Positions 1 through 9,237 of a stretch of 64,000 nucleotides of DNA are shown here, piece by piece; the first letter of the stretch is position 1; the number at the start of each line of letters is the position of its first letter. Position numbers and translations under genes: made by a program. Under the pieces are notes generated by a model. The model worked only from the letters and a program-made list of their open reading frames with translations, made no database searches and had not been told where the DNA came from. This DNA is from an uncultured Sulfitobacter sp. (GTDB lineage Bacteria; Pseudomonadota; Alphaproteobacteria; Rhodobacterales; Rhodobacteraceae), in the NCBI GenBank assembly GCA_947502265.1, contig CANMZB010000012.1, positions 83,644 to 147,643 of the forward strand. The letters are read 5' to 3'.

Positions 1-102
1 AATTGAACGGTGTCAGGTGACGCAGCGTAGGGGGGGGGAACAGCGACGGAATGTCGCTCCGGCGCTTGGGAAAGTGGTGGGGGCGGGCCGTTGTCCGGAT
101 GA

Positions 103-116
103 GTTGCAAGTGCAAC
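103..116. promoter_or_regulatory. Candidate TetR autoregulatory operator
   Basis: A perfect 14-bp inverted repeat, GTTGCA-AG-TGCAAC, lies 30 bp upstream of the start of the adjacent tetR-type gene. TetR regulators usually bind such palindromes beside their own promoter. The match to this regulator is inferred from position only. I saw no second copy near other genes of the window. Bases 1-102 show no other recognisable feature. Confidence 0.4.
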
Positions 117-145
117 CCATATGGAAACGAAAAAGGGAGGTGACT

Positions 146-775
146 ATGAACGACCTGCAACCGCTCCCCGCGGGCAAGGTGGACAGTGTGCAGCAGATTA
201 TTGATGCAGCGGCGCAATGCTTTATGGCGAAAGGGCTGGAGAAAGCGACGATTGACGATATCGCTGATGTGCTCGCGGCTACGAAAGGGCGGGTCTACCA
301 CCATTTCCGCTCCAAAAATGCGATCTTTTTTGCGGTGCACCGGCTGGCCATGCAATATTGTTTCGATGCGGTTGCACCGATCATGGCGCTGGATATTCCG
401 GCGGACGACAAGCTGTTTCAGATGGCTGTGGCCCACGCTCACGTCATGATGGACACCTTGCCGTATCAGCGCAGCATCCGGTTGGGTGTGGACATTTACT
501 TGCGCGGCTCGACCACCGAAGCCGAGCGGGAGGTTCTGCGCGAGTTGATAGAGTTGCGAAATGATTACGAAGACCTGTTTCGCGACGTGCTGCGCGAGGG
601 GCAGGAGGCCGGTACAGTGGATGTACCTGATGTCGGGTTGGCCGGTCGCGCCATTATCGGCGCGCTCAACGGGTTGGTCGATTGGTACCGCATCCGCCCC
701 GGACAAAGCGAGGCCGACCGCGCCGCAATCGCGGACGGGCTTGCACGCACGATCCTTTACGGGGTCAAGGCGTAG
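146..775 (+). CDS. TetR/AcrR family transcriptional regulator
   Basis: A protein of 209 residues, typical for the family. Residues about 15-60 form the helix-turn-helix domain (QQIIDAAAQCF, IDDIADVLAATKGRVYHHF), where the GRVYHHF recognition-helix pattern is diagnostic. The C-terminal half is the variable ligand-binding domain. The ATG at 146 is preferred because GGGAGG lies just upstream and the protein then begins at the normal distance from the HTH; in-frame starts further upstream would add an unrelated tail. It faces an MgtC-like gene tail-to-tail. Its target is unknown; fatty acid or aromatic acid catabolism is plausible because acyl-CoA ligases and a crotonase lie nearby. Confidence 0.9.
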   Translation: MNDLQPLPAGKVDSVQQIIDAAAQCFMAKGLEKATIDDIADVLAATKGRVYHHFRSKNAIFFAVHRLAMQYCFDAVAPIMALDIPADDKLFQMAVAHAHVMMDTLPYQRSIRLGVDIYLRGSTTEAEREVLRELIELRNDYEDLFRDVLREGQEAGTVDVPDVGLAGRAIIGALNGLVDWYRIRPGQSEADRAAIADGLARTILYGVKA

Positions 776-799
776 ACGAACGTGGCGAGAGCTGGCGGG

Positions 800-1528
800 C
801 TATTTAAAGCTGGTCTCGCCATCCTCGGACGCGCTCCAGCTTGCGCTGAGCAGGCTCGGAGACAGTGAGATTTGCGAAATGGTCCGCTCGATCTTTACGG
901 CGGCGGCTTCCGATCCGCTTACCTGAGCAACAATTTCCACTATTTTGTTGTCAGAGCGGCTCGCGATCTGGAAAAGGTCCAGACCGTGTTCAGTAAGGCT
1001 GCCGAGCAGGATCGCGCGAATTTCCTTTTCGTTTTCCTGCCTGCATTCAAGCGTCAGGTCAAAAAACTGTTCGGCTCCCGGGGCCTTTGCCGCAAATTTC
1101 TTTAGCATCCGCACGACGGGCCGCAGACCCAAATTCGAAAATACAATTAACGAGGTCAGGGCGATTGCGTACGCCAGATGCCCGGTTCCCGCAATCAATC
1201 CGACGGCGGCAGAACACCAAAGCGTGGCGGCGGTATTTATGCCCTGAATGTTGAACCCGTCTCGGAAAATGATCCCGGCTCCGAGAAATCCGATGCCGGA
1301 AACCACCTGAGCCGCGACACGGGTCGGGTTGATGTCATCGGGAAAGAGGGCCGCGAAGGTGACAAAGCCAGCGGCCCCGAGCGAAACCAGCGCATTGGTG
1401 CGTAATCCGGCCATTCGGCCACGAAACTGCCGCTCTGATCCGATAACCGCGCCTAATATCAATGCAAAGGCCATGTTTATGGTCGCAAACAGCAACGAGA
1501 GATTTAGATCAGAAAAAACTTGAACCAT
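800..1528 (-). CDS. MgtC/SapB family membrane protein
   Basis: A protein of 242 residues. The N-terminal part shows the MgtC/SapB/YhiD signature (ILGAVIGSERQFRGRMAGLRTNALVSLGAAGF compressed over residues about 20-53), with four or five hydrophobic helices to about residue 145. The rest is a soluble, ACT-like C-terminal domain of about 90 residues. MgtC proteins sit in the inner membrane and affect growth in low magnesium and intracellular survival; their biochemical role is still debated. The ATG at 1528 (MVQVF) is preferred over one at 1597, which would add a 23-residue extension with no family counterpart, although neither has a strong Shine-Dalgarno. No magnesium-related genes are nearby. 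Confidence 0.82.
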   Translation of the reverse strand: MVQVFSDLNLSLLFATINMAFALILGAVIGSERQFRGRMAGLRTNALVSLGAAGFVTFAALFPDDINPTRVAAQVVSGIGFLGAGIIFRDGFNIQGINTAATLWCSAAVGLIAGTGHLAYAIALTSLIVFSNLGLRPVVRMLKKFAAKAPGAEQFFDLTLECRQENEKEIRAILLGSLTEHGLDLFQIASRSDNKIVEIVAQVSGSEAAAVKIERTISQISLSPSLLSASWSASEDGETSFK

Positions 1529-1659
1529 AGGCCGGATTTCCACTGTGACGCTCGACGAGCATATCATTGAGCGGGTGCGAAGCAGCAGCTTCAGCACCCG
1601 GTTGTGTTACGTCCACGACACTTTTGACTTTATGCGTCAACGGGTGCGCGCTTGCGGTC

Positions 1660-3261
1660 CTAGTCGTTCAGCTTGGCGCGCAAGATGCTCTTGACGATTT
1701 TGCCATTGGCGTTGCGCGGCAGCGGCTCCGGCTCGAAGGTCACGAAATCGGGAGATTTATAGTCGGCCAGCTTTGTTTTGACGAACGCTCTGATGGTGTC
1801 TGTATCCAGTGACGTATCGGTGGTGTGGATGAACACATGCATCTTTTCGCCCAAAACGGGATCGGGGCGCCCGATGGCGGCGCATTCGATCACGCCGGGA
1901 TGTGCTGTCAGGGCGTTCTCGACCTCGACGCTATAGATGTTATAGCCGCCGCGGATGATCATGTCCTTGCGCCGGTCGTGCAGGCAAATAAAGCCCTCGG
2001 CATCGCGCGACCCCATGTCGCCGCTTTTCCAATAACCGTCGTGAAACTCGCTTTGCGTCCGGTCGGGGTTGTTCCAGTACCCCGGCACGGTCATCGGCCC
2101 TTTGATCCAAAGTTCTCCATGGGTGCCGTCAGGGACATCCTGACCCTTTTCGTCAACCAGACGGATGTCGGCGCAAGGCACGGCAATGCCGATGCTGTCA
2201 GAGCGTTCGACCCCGTAACCGATGGGCAGGATCGTGACCGCCGACGTCAGTTCCGTCGCGCCATAGGCATTGATCAGGCACAGGTTCGGCAGCTTTTCCG
2301 AAAGCTCGTTTATCGTCGATTGGGGCATTGGCGCGCCGCCGTAGCCGCCGATCCGCCAGTGCGACAGATCATAATCCGCAACATTGCAGCGCAGCAAAAA
2401 GAGGTTGTACATCGCAGGCACCATCAGCGTCTGCGTCACCTTTTCTGCTGCCGTCAGGGCCAGAAACTCGTGCGCGCCGAAGGTCTCCATCATCACGGTG
2501 CAGCCGGCGGTTTGCATCATGGTAAAGATCGTGGCGACCAGACCCGTCACATGGCTCGCCGGGACACACAGCAACGAACGCTCGCTAGCGCCCAACTCCA
2601 TGCACATCTCGAAGTGCATCGAGGAATGCACGATATTCAGATGGGACAGCGTCGCACCCTTGGGTTTGCCTGTTGTCCCGGAGGTGTACAGAATCACCGC
2701 GATATCGTCTTCGTCGACCTTTTCCGTCCCGGTCAGCGGCGCTTCTGCGGCGAGCGCTTCGAATGGCTCTGATCCTGGCGTGTCTGCACCCACGCAAAAG
2801 AGGTGTTCAAGAGCGGGCAGGGCGCTGCGGTCGGGCAGGCGGTCGACCACTGACAGGCCATGCACGACAATGCGCGCCCCGCATTGAGCGAGAATAAATT
2901 CAAGCTCCTCCGCGCCCTCGCGAATGTTGACCGGCACCGCAATCGCGCCAAGCCGCAGGCACGCCATCATAACGGTGATAAATTCCACGCGGTTGCCAAG
3001 CAGCAGCGCCACGCGATCCCCTTTGGTGATGCCGCGCGCCTTCAAGCCACCGGCAAGCAAACCGATTTCGCGGTCAAAAGCGGTGTAGGTCAGGCGGGTA
3101 TCGCCGCTGACAAGCGCCTCGTCATCGGGGGAACGGGCGATGGCCGCAGCCAGCATCGCATTCAAATTCGCAGGCCGGTTTTTGAAGCAGTTTATCTCCC
3201 GCCCGTCGAAATGTGTTTCCGTCTGGATGCGATCCATAATCGCTTTTGACCATTCTGGCAT
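1660..3261 (-). CDS. Class I adenylate-forming acyl-CoA ligase
   Basis: A protein of 533 residues covering a complete ANL-superfamily enzyme. The ATP-binding motif YTSGTTGKPKG, the YGATE motif, SGDMG and the C-terminal PRNANGKIVK with its catalytic lysine are all present. Such enzymes activate a carboxylic acid to the acyl-adenylate and then to the CoA thioester. The substrate cannot be read from the sequence; a fatty or aromatic acid is likely. A strong GGAGGA precedes the ATG, which fixes the start. It is transcribed divergently from the sensor kinase gene at 3433, with 171 bp between them, and runs towards the MgtC-like gene. Confidence 0.92.
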   Translation of the reverse strand: MPEWSKAIMDRIQTETHFDGREINCFKNRPANLNAMLAAAIARSPDDEALVSGDTRLTYTAFDREIGLLAGGLKARGITKGDRVALLLGNRVEFITVMMACLRLGAIAVPVNIREGAEELEFILAQCGARIVVHGLSVVDRLPDRSALPALEHLFCVGADTPGSEPFEALAAEAPLTGTEKVDEDDIAVILYTSGTTGKPKGATLSHLNIVHSSMHFEMCMELGASERSLLCVPASHVTGLVATIFTMMQTAGCTVMMETFGAHEFLALTAAEKVTQTLMVPAMYNLFLLRCNVADYDLSHWRIGGYGGAPMPQSTINELSEKLPNLCLINAYGATELTSAVTILPIGYGVERSDSIGIAVPCADIRLVDEKGQDVPDGTHGELWIKGPMTVPGYWNNPDRTQSEFHDGYWKSGDMGSRDAEGFICLHDRRKDMIIRGGYNIYSVEVENALTAHPGVIECAAIGRPDPVLGEKMHVFIHTTDTSLDTDTIRAFVKTKLADYKSPDFVTFEPEPLPRNANGKIVKSILRAKLND

Positions 3262-3432
3262 TATATTCCTCCTTCGGAATTTTTTTTGCAGACATTACGC
3301 AAACTTCGACTGACTGCAACTGCTCTGTGCGCTGATCCGGGGCGCACAGTATCGATTGCGTCAATTAACTCGGGCTTCATCCGTTGGGCGTAATTGTGGC
3401 GTGGTGACAGTTAGCCAGTAACGGGGTTTAAG

Positions 3433-5454
3433 ATGTTTGTGACCGGACGCATCCGCTTTTTCTGCATATTACTCGGTGTGTGTTGTATGGCCAGCCAAAT
3501 GGCGCCTGCGCAAAATACGATCCGGCCTGTGTTGCGCTCGACCTATGCGGATTTCTTCCCGTACAGCTTTACCGGAACGGGCGGGCACGCAGAGGGGTAT
3601 ATCATTGATGTTATCAGCAATCTGACCAACAGCGCAGGCTACGATGTCACATTTATAGAATCACAAAATCCACGACAGTTTCTTGATATGCTCGCTGCGG
3701 ACGAGATTGATATCACGCCGTTTCTCGGGCTGACGCCCGAGCGCAAAAGCGCGGGCCTTGCTACAAAACCGCTGGGCAAATACGAGATGAATGTTTTCAT
3801 GCGGCGCGACCGGATGTTCGGCCATCCCGAACAACTGTCGGGTAAACGGATCGGCGCGGTCACCGGCGCTGCGACCCGAACTGCCGCAGAGATGATTCCC
3901 TTTGCACATATCACAGAGTTTGAAACGACCGAGGCAATGCTGCTGCCCTTGCTGAGCGGCAATCTGGACGCGGTTATCGCTGTCTCCGAGAGCTTTCAGG
4001 AGCGGCTCAGAACCAATTTCATCGAGGATAAAGTGCATTCACTGAAACCTGCGCTTTTGACGATTCCCTATGGCATAATAGTGAACGAAAACCTGCCCGA
4101 TGTGCATCTGGAACTGAATACCGTGATCCGTGAAACGATTTCGCCAACCGCACTCGCCGCTTTGCACGAGAACTGGTTTGGCCGTGATCGCAGCATTGTC
4201 GAGCATCCATGGTTCAATAATGTCGCCCTGATTGTGGGGGGGATCGGGATGTCTCTTGTGGCGCTCGTGATCTACGCAGTGCGGCTTTATCGCCGGTCGG
4301 GCAGGCTTTTGGCGGAACACGGGGCGAACCAGTTACTGGTGGATGCGCTTAACGGGGTGCGCGCCGGGATCACGATCTTTGACCGCGATATGAAGGCCGT
4401 TCATTGGAATCGCGGCTTCGAGCGGAGCTTTCCCGAGCTGGCGCAGGGGCTGTTGGCGGGGGCGTCGCTGCGCGAAAGCTGGGTGCGGGCCTATTCCAAT
4501 GGCTTGCTGCACACCGATATGGATAAATCAGGGGTCGCCGTATTTGCCGCCACGATCGAGAAAAGCCTGAGGGCCGGAGAGAGCCTGCACCGCTCGGTCC
4601 AGACCAGGGATGGCGACACCTATGAAGTCAGGGAATTCAAGCTGGGCAAGCGGCATTTTGCGTCGATCTGGGTGGATGTCAGCGCGCTGCACCGCCAGCA
4701 GGCGTGTATTAGCAACCAAAGCGAGGAGCTGAAAGAAAAGAACCGGCAGTTGATGGCGTTTTCGACAATCGCGGCACATGACCTGCGCGCGCCATTGATG
4801 CAGCAGAACACGCTGATCGACTTTATCTTTGAGGATTTTGCCGACGCGCAGATCGACTTGACGCCGGAAATTCGAAGCCACTTTAAGCTGTTGAAAGATC
4901 TATCGCAGCGGATGGCCGATCTGGTGGGGGATCTTCTGGAGTACGCCAGAGCGGATGAAGGCGATGCTCCGTCAGAGTGTTTTTGCCCCAACGACCGCTT
5001 TGAACAGACGCTGAAGCTGGTTGTCACGCGGGCGGGGTTTACTGTTGATGTCGCGCCGGACATGCCGGATGTGTGTGTGAACCCGATGGCGTTCGACATG
5101 GTTATGCGCAATCTTGTTGGCAACGCGGTCAAACATCATGACCGCTGCGAAGGCCACATCAGTGTGCGCGCACGGCGCACGCCGACTGAAGTGATTTTTG
5201 AAGTGGAAGATGACGGCCCCGGTATTCCAAAATCCGGACATGCCAAGATATTCGAACCTTTTTCGCGGCTGACCAAAGTGGCGGGAACCGGGCTGGGCCT
5301 TGCCTTTATCCACAAGACGGTATCGGGCTGGGGGGGCAGTGTGACTGTATCCGATGCGCCCGTGCGGGGAAGTGTGTTTAGCGTTTCCATCCCACAATCC
5401 ACCGATAACGTTGTGGCGTGGACCCCTCCGGTCCTTCTTTCTGCCTTGGCGTGA
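3433..5454 (+). CDS. Sensor histidine kinase with periplasmic substrate-binding-protein domain
   Basis: A protein of 673 residues. A signal peptide (about 1-26) is followed by a type 3 bacterial solute-binding domain (about 30-245), one membrane helix (about 262-284), a PAS-like region (about 295-420), and a kinase core. The H-box AHDLRAP places the phospho-accepting histidine at residue 449. The N-box NLVGNAVKH and the ATP-lid motifs DDGPGIP and GTGLGL are intact. This architecture implies that an amino acid or similar small ligand is sensed in the periplasm. No response regulator gene lies in the window, so it is an orphan here. The 3' end overlaps the non-coding lead of pxpB. Confidence 0.93.
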   Translation: MFVTGRIRFFCILLGVCCMASQMAPAQNTIRPVLRSTYADFFPYSFTGTGGHAEGYIIDVISNLTNSAGYDVTFIESQNPRQFLDMLAADEIDITPFLGLTPERKSAGLATKPLGKYEMNVFMRRDRMFGHPEQLSGKRIGAVTGAATRTAAEMIPFAHITEFETTEAMLLPLLSGNLDAVIAVSESFQERLRTNFIEDKVHSLKPALLTIPYGIIVNENLPDVHLELNTVIRETISPTALAALHENWFGRDRSIVEHPWFNNVALIVGGIGMSLVALVIYAVRLYRRSGRLLAEHGANQLLVDALNGVRAGITIFDRDMKAVHWNRGFERSFPELAQGLLAGASLRESWVRAYSNGLLHTDMDKSGVAVFAATIEKSLRAGESLHRSVQTRDGDTYEVREFKLGKRHFASIWVDVSALHRQQACISNQSEELKEKNRQLMAFSTIAAHDLRAPLMQQNTLIDFIFEDFADAQIDLTPEIRSHFKLLKDLSQRMADLVGDLLEYARADEGDAPSECFCPNDRFEQTLKLVVTRAGFTVDVAPDMPDVCVNPMAFDMVMRNLVGNAVKHHDRCEGHISVRARRTPTEVIFEVEDDGPGIPKSGHAKIFEPFSRLTKVAGTGLGLAFIHKTVSGWGGSVTVSDAPVRGSVFSVSIPQSTDNVVAWTPPVLLSALA

Positions 5455-5555
5455 TCCCGAATGTAGCTTCTTTGGCGCGTCCTGTAGTTGGCGGTTGCAG
5501 TGTTCATCGCCTTCCCCCAGATTGCGGGCATGCCCCAAATGCGTTGCACCAGATC

Positions 5556-6290
5556 ATGACACAGAATTGGCCCCGGATCAGAACCGCAGGATTCGACGGG
5601 TTTCTGGTGAGCTTTGGCGACAACCTGAGCGAGCCTGCAAACCGCGCGGCGCTTGCCTTTCGTGCGGCGGTGATGCGGGCAGGGTGGGACGGTGTTCTGG
5701 ACAGTTCGACGTCGCTTGTTTCGACCTATCTGCAATTCAATCCGCATTGGCGCGATCATGCACAGATGCGCACGGCGCTGGAAGCCTTGCTGTCCGAACG
5801 CGATTGGTACGGAGCCGATCTGCCCGAAGGGCGCAGCCTGTGGCGGGTGCCAACCGTTTATGGCACAGATTTGGCCCCGCAACTGGAAGAGGCGGCCGCA
5901 GCGGCGGGGATGAGTGCCGCCGAGGCGGTGACCTCCATCAGCCAAAGCCGCGTGCGTGTGCAAACCATCGGCTTTGCCCCCGGCCAGCCGTATCTGGGCG
6001 AATTGCCTGAAGCATGGAACATCCCCCGCCAGACGGCGCTGACAGAGAAGGTGCCCGAAGGGGCGTTGACCATTGCGATCCGGCAGTTGGTGCTGTTCTC
6101 TGTTTCCACGCCGACCGGATGGCGGCATGTCGGGCAGACAGGTTTCAAGCTGTTTCGCCCCGATGCGGAGGTGCCGTTTGTGTTGCGCCCCGGTGACGAG
6201 GTGCTGTTCGTACCAACAGACGCACAAACGCTGCATAAGATGAAGGCCGCAGGCCCCGACGGCGGTGCCACGCGGGAGCCGATCACATGA
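5556..6290 (+). CDS. pxpB: 5-oxoprolinase subunit B-like (allophanate hydrolase subunit 1 family)
   Basis: A protein of 244 residues of the KipI/PxpB family. Typical signatures are the N-terminal SFGD with ALAFRAAV, and the C-terminal IGFAPGQPYLGELPE and TPTGWRHVGQT stretches. With PxpA and PxpC this family forms an ATP-dependent 5-oxoprolinase; related pairs are carboxyltransferase domains of urea carboxylase. The ATG at 5556 gives the normal family N-terminus; an upstream ATG at 5418 would overlap the kinase gene by 37 bp and add a sequence without homologous character. It overlaps pxpC by 4 bp (ATGA), so the two are translationally coupled. Confidence 0.88.
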   Translation: MTQNWPRIRTAGFDGFLVSFGDNLSEPANRAALAFRAAVMRAGWDGVLDSSTSLVSTYLQFNPHWRDHAQMRTALEALLSERDWYGADLPEGRSLWRVPTVYGTDLAPQLEEAAAAAGMSAAEAVTSISQSRVRVQTIGFAPGQPYLGELPEAWNIPRQTALTEKVPEGALTIAIRQLVLFSVSTPTGWRHVGQTGFKLFRPDAEVPFVLRPGDEVLFVPTDAQTLHKMKAAGPDGGATREPIT

Positions 6291-7309
6291 GCCGCACATT
6301 AAACATCCGCCGCGCAGGGCCAAGCATGACCGTGCAGGACATGGGGCGCGCGGGCTATATGTCATTCGGTCTGTCCCAAGGCGGGGCTGCGGACAAACAT
6401 GCGTTGTACGAAGGGGCGGCGTTACTGGCGCAAGATCCCGCGCTGGCGGCAATCGAGATGGCAGGCATGGGCGGTGAATTCGAGGCGGACGCGGATCTGC
6501 ACATCGCGCTCACGGGTGCGCCGATGCGGGCCAAGATCGACGGCGTGGCGGTCGCGTGGAATGCCAGCCACCCTCTGCCCAAGGGGGCGCGGCTGTCTAT
6601 CGAGGCGGCGGATGCCGGGGTTTACGGCTATCTGCATGTGGGGGGCGGGATCGACACGCCGGAACGGTTGGGCGCGCGCAGCGTGCATCTGGCTGCGGGG
6701 CTGGGGGCCGCAATTACCACGGGGGATACGCTTGCGATCGGGGCGGAGGACGGCGCACTGGCAAGCAATATGTGCCTGCCGTGCGATGCGCGTTTTGACG
6801 GTGGACTTGTGCGGCTTGTTCCCAGCCTTCAAACCTCGTTTTTTGCCAAAGATGATCTGGATCGTTTTGAGGCGATGACGTTCCAGCGCGACGCGCGCGG
6901 CAACCGCATGGGCGTGCGCATTTTGCCTGAAGGTGCGGGATTTCACTCTGACGCAGGTCTTAGCGTGCTGTCCGAGGTCATTGTGCCGGGAGACGTGCAA
7001 ATCACCGGAGACGGCACGCCTTTTGTGCTGCTGAGCGAGTGTCAGACCACCGGCGGTTATCCCCGCATCGGTTCCGTGCTTCCGGCCGATTTACCGCGCG
7101 TGGCACAGGCGCGTCCGGGTGCGGCGCTGCGGTTCTGCTTTGTGACGCTGGAGGATGCCGTGGCCATCGACGCGCGGATGCGTGCGCATCTCGAAGGGTT
7201 GCGGGGCGCGGTGCGACCTTTGGTCCGCGACCCCGCCGATATCCGCGATCTGCTGTCCTATCAGTTGATCAGCGGCGTCACGGCGGGGCGCGATCCCGAG
7301 CGTCACTGA
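6287..7309 (+). CDS. pxpC: 5-oxoprolinase subunit C-like (biotin-dependent carboxyltransferase family)
   Basis: A protein of 340 residues of the KipA/PxpC (allophanate hydrolase subunit 2) family. The start RRAGPSMTVQDMGRAGY and the motif GLSQGGAADKHAL are characteristic, as is SECQTTGGYPRIGSV near the C-terminus. It is expected to work in a complex with PxpB. A PxpA (LamB/YcsF-type) partner is absent from the window, so substrate and pathway remain open. The downstream crotonase gene begins 115 bp later; an inverted repeat TTGGTG...CACCAA at 7335-7352 lies in that gap. Confidence 0.88.
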   Translation: MSRTLNIRRAGPSMTVQDMGRAGYMSFGLSQGGAADKHALYEGAALLAQDPALAAIEMAGMGGEFEADADLHIALTGAPMRAKIDGVAVAWNASHPLPKGARLSIEAADAGVYGYLHVGGGIDTPERLGARSVHLAAGLGAAITTGDTLAIGAEDGALASNMCLPCDARFDGGLVRLVPSLQTSFFAKDDLDRFEAMTFQRDARGNRMGVRILPEGAGFHSDAGLSVLSEVIVPGDVQITGDGTPFVLLSECQTTGGYPRIGSVLPADLPRVAQARPGAALRFCFVTLEDAVAIDARMRAHLEGLRGAVRPLVRDPADIRDLLSYQLISGVTAGRDPERH

Positions 7310-7423
7310 GGCGTGTTTGTCTTGCGCGGGGCGTTTGGTGCTGTATCACCAACGAAGCAGAAAAATCGCATCGCAGGGATGCCTGCACCGGTACGCATTC
7401 GAGTTTAGCAAAGGGATAGCACC

Positions 7424-8239
7424 ATGACGATCCAGATCGACCTCGCCCGTTACACCAACCTTGCCCTTGAGGCGCATGACGACGGGGTGTGGGTTGTCAC
7501 GCTGAACCGGCCAAACAAACGCAATGCGCTGGACATTGCGACCATTGACGAGCTGGTGGATTTCTTTTCGGCGGCACCGCGCGCGGGTGTGCGGGCTGTT
7601 GTGCTGGCGGGGGCGGGGGATCACTTTTGCGCCGGTCTGGATCTGATCGAACATCACGATGAAGATCGCAGCCCCGCAGATTTCATGCATGTTTGCCTGC
7701 GCTGGCATGAAGCGTTCAACAAGATGGAATATGGCGGCGTTCCGATCATCGCGGCGTTGCAGGGGGCCGTTGTCGGTGGCGGGCTTGAGCTGGCCAGTTC
7801 GGCGCACATCAGGGTGATGGATCACAGCGCCTATTTTGCCCTTCCCGAAGGGCAGCGGGGGCTTTTCACCGGCGGCGGGGCTACGATCCGTGTGACCGAT
7901 CTGGTGGGGAAATCCCGGATGATCGACATGATGCTGACGGGCCGTGTGTATCAGGGCCAGCAGGCCGTCGATCTGGGTCTTGCGCAATACATCACCGAGG
8001 GGTCCAGCTTTGACGCTGCACTTGAGCTGGCCCGTAAGACGGCGCAAAACCTGCCGCTGTCGAATTTCGCCATCTGCTCGGCGGTAAGCCACATGCAGAA
8101 CATGTCGGCGATGGACGCCGCCTATGCCGAGGCTGTTGTGGCGGGGGTGGTCAACACGCAACCGGACGCGCGCGCGCGCCTTGCCGCCTTTGCCGATAAA
8201 AGCGCGGCGCGCGTGCGTCCCAATACGTCCAAGGGATGA
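7424..8239 (+). CDS. Enoyl-CoA hydratase/isomerase family (crotonase)
   Basis: A protein of 271 residues with the crotonase fold. Seen are [11 protein letters not shown], the oxyanion-hole segment [10 protein letters not shown], and the second oxyanion segment [14 protein letters not shown]. The glutamate-rich catalytic region reads [13 protein letters not shown], and a trimerisation C-terminus is present. Members hydrate or isomerise enoyl-CoA esters. A Shine-Dalgarno-like AAGGGA precedes the ATG. Its placement close to two acyl-CoA ligases fits acyl-CoA catabolism, but no complete beta-oxidation set is present. The following 276 bp to the DUF1045 gene hold only a short hairpin (CAGGG...CCCTG near 8285-8300) and no recognisable gene. 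Confidence 0.9.
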   Translation: MTIQIDLARYTNLALEAHDDGVWVVTLNRPNKRNALDIATIDELVDFFSAAPRAGVRAVVLAGAGDHFCAGLDLIEHHDEDRSPADFMHVCLRWHEAFNKMEYGGVPIIAALQGAVVGGGLELASSAHIRVMDHSAYFALPEGQRGLFTGGGATIRVTDLVGKSRMIDMMLTGRVYQGQQAVDLGLAQYITEGSSFDAALELARKTAQNLPLSNFAICSAVSHMQNMSAMDAAYAEAVVAGVVNTQPDARARLAAFADKSAARVRPNTSKG

Positions 8240-8515
8240 TTGTGACACCCTACAGCGGTTATAGTGAAGATGAGTTCACGTAATGCAGGGTTTCTGCCCT
8301 GGGCAACTCTATATCCACGCCTTACATGCACGAAATCCGTGAAGCGATGCTGAAATTACTTCCCGAAACGGTCATCCGGAACCGGAATTGAATGGACGCA
8401 AGCCCCGCGTGGGCCAAGGCGTATCTGGGTAATTTGGGGTGGGTCGGTTTTGACGTAAGGTCGAATGCCTCCGGCGGGAATTTAGCGGGCCAAATGAAGC
8501 CGGGGTATCGCCAGT

Positions 8516-9196
8516 TTAGCCCGTGAGGGCATGGCGTTCGATCTGGTGGAACATGCCTGCGCTATCTTCTCCCATCAGGGTGATTGCATCAATCGGGTAG
8601 GGGGCAGGGAGGGGTGGCATAAGCCGCTCCAGGGCGGCGATCACGTTTGCGCCCTCCTGTGGTGACATTGCGCCGCTTAGCGTCAGGTGGAAGTTGAAAT
8701 CGTCAAAGATAAACGGATACCCCCAGTCAAGCATTTGCTGGTCCTGACGCGGGTTCAGCCGTGCGGCGCGGCGGCGCGCAATGTCATCAGGGCTTAGCGG
8801 CGCGCGAAAACAGTCCAAATCACGCACGATATCAGCGGCAAGTGCTGCGAGGGCGGGTGTCTCTCCGACAGGGCGCAGCCCGATGAAACGATACTGATGG
8901 CGCAGCGCGAGCGCTTCGAGGGTGAGTGTCGCATGCGTGGCGGCGAAGCGCGCGACGGCTTCGTACAAGGCGCTCTGCTCCACCCCGACGGCCAGACGGA
9001 ACGGCGCTTTTAACGTGCCGTGCAGCCCGTATTTGCGCGGCTTTGCCGTGATGCGGGCCACGTCAAGGCCGCAGATCTGCGGGTGCGCGACAGCTTTGCC
9101 GTGCGCAGCATCCCAGCCGAGCCAGCGCGCGCCGAGCTCTGCCAGCGGGCCGTCCGGCGGGGTGTAAAATATGGCGTAGCGTTTGAACATCTGCAC
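8516..9196 (-). CDS. DUF1045 family protein (2H phosphoesterase-like, phosphonate-operon type)
   Basis: A protein of 226 residues. It begins RYAIFYTPPDGPLAELGARWLGWD, the typical DUF1045 start, and carries two His-x-Thr motifs (HGTLKAPF at about 58 and FHLTLSG at about 168), the hallmark of 2H phosphodiesterases. Members often lie in phosphonate-degradation operons of alphaproteobacteria, but no phn gene is visible here. It follows the TPP enzyme gene by 41 bp on the same strand and may be the last gene of that operon. The substrate is unknown. Confidence 0.85.
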   Translation of the reverse strand: MQMFKRYAIFYTPPDGPLAELGARWLGWDAAHGKAVAHPQICGLDVARITAKPRKYGLHGTLKAPFRLAVGVEQSALYEAVARFAATHATLTLEALALRHQYRFIGLRPVGETPALAALAADIVRDLDCFRAPLSPDDIARRRAARLNPRQDQQMLDWGYPFIFDDFNFHLTLSGAMSPQEGANVIAALERLMPPLPAPYPIDAITLMGEDSAGMFHQIERHALTG

Positions 9197-9237
9197 ATTT
9201 TCGCGCGTCGCTCACAGGCGACGCGCGATACCGGCTT

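Noticed and set aside
5136..6452. Long minus-strand open frame opposite the kinase end and pxpB
   Set aside because: It has the low-complexity, His/Arg/Pro-rich composition of an antisense shadow and overlaps clear family members on the plus strand.
8284..8300. CAGGG...CCCTG as a terminator
   Set aside because: The stem is only 5 bp and no T-tract follows on either strand.
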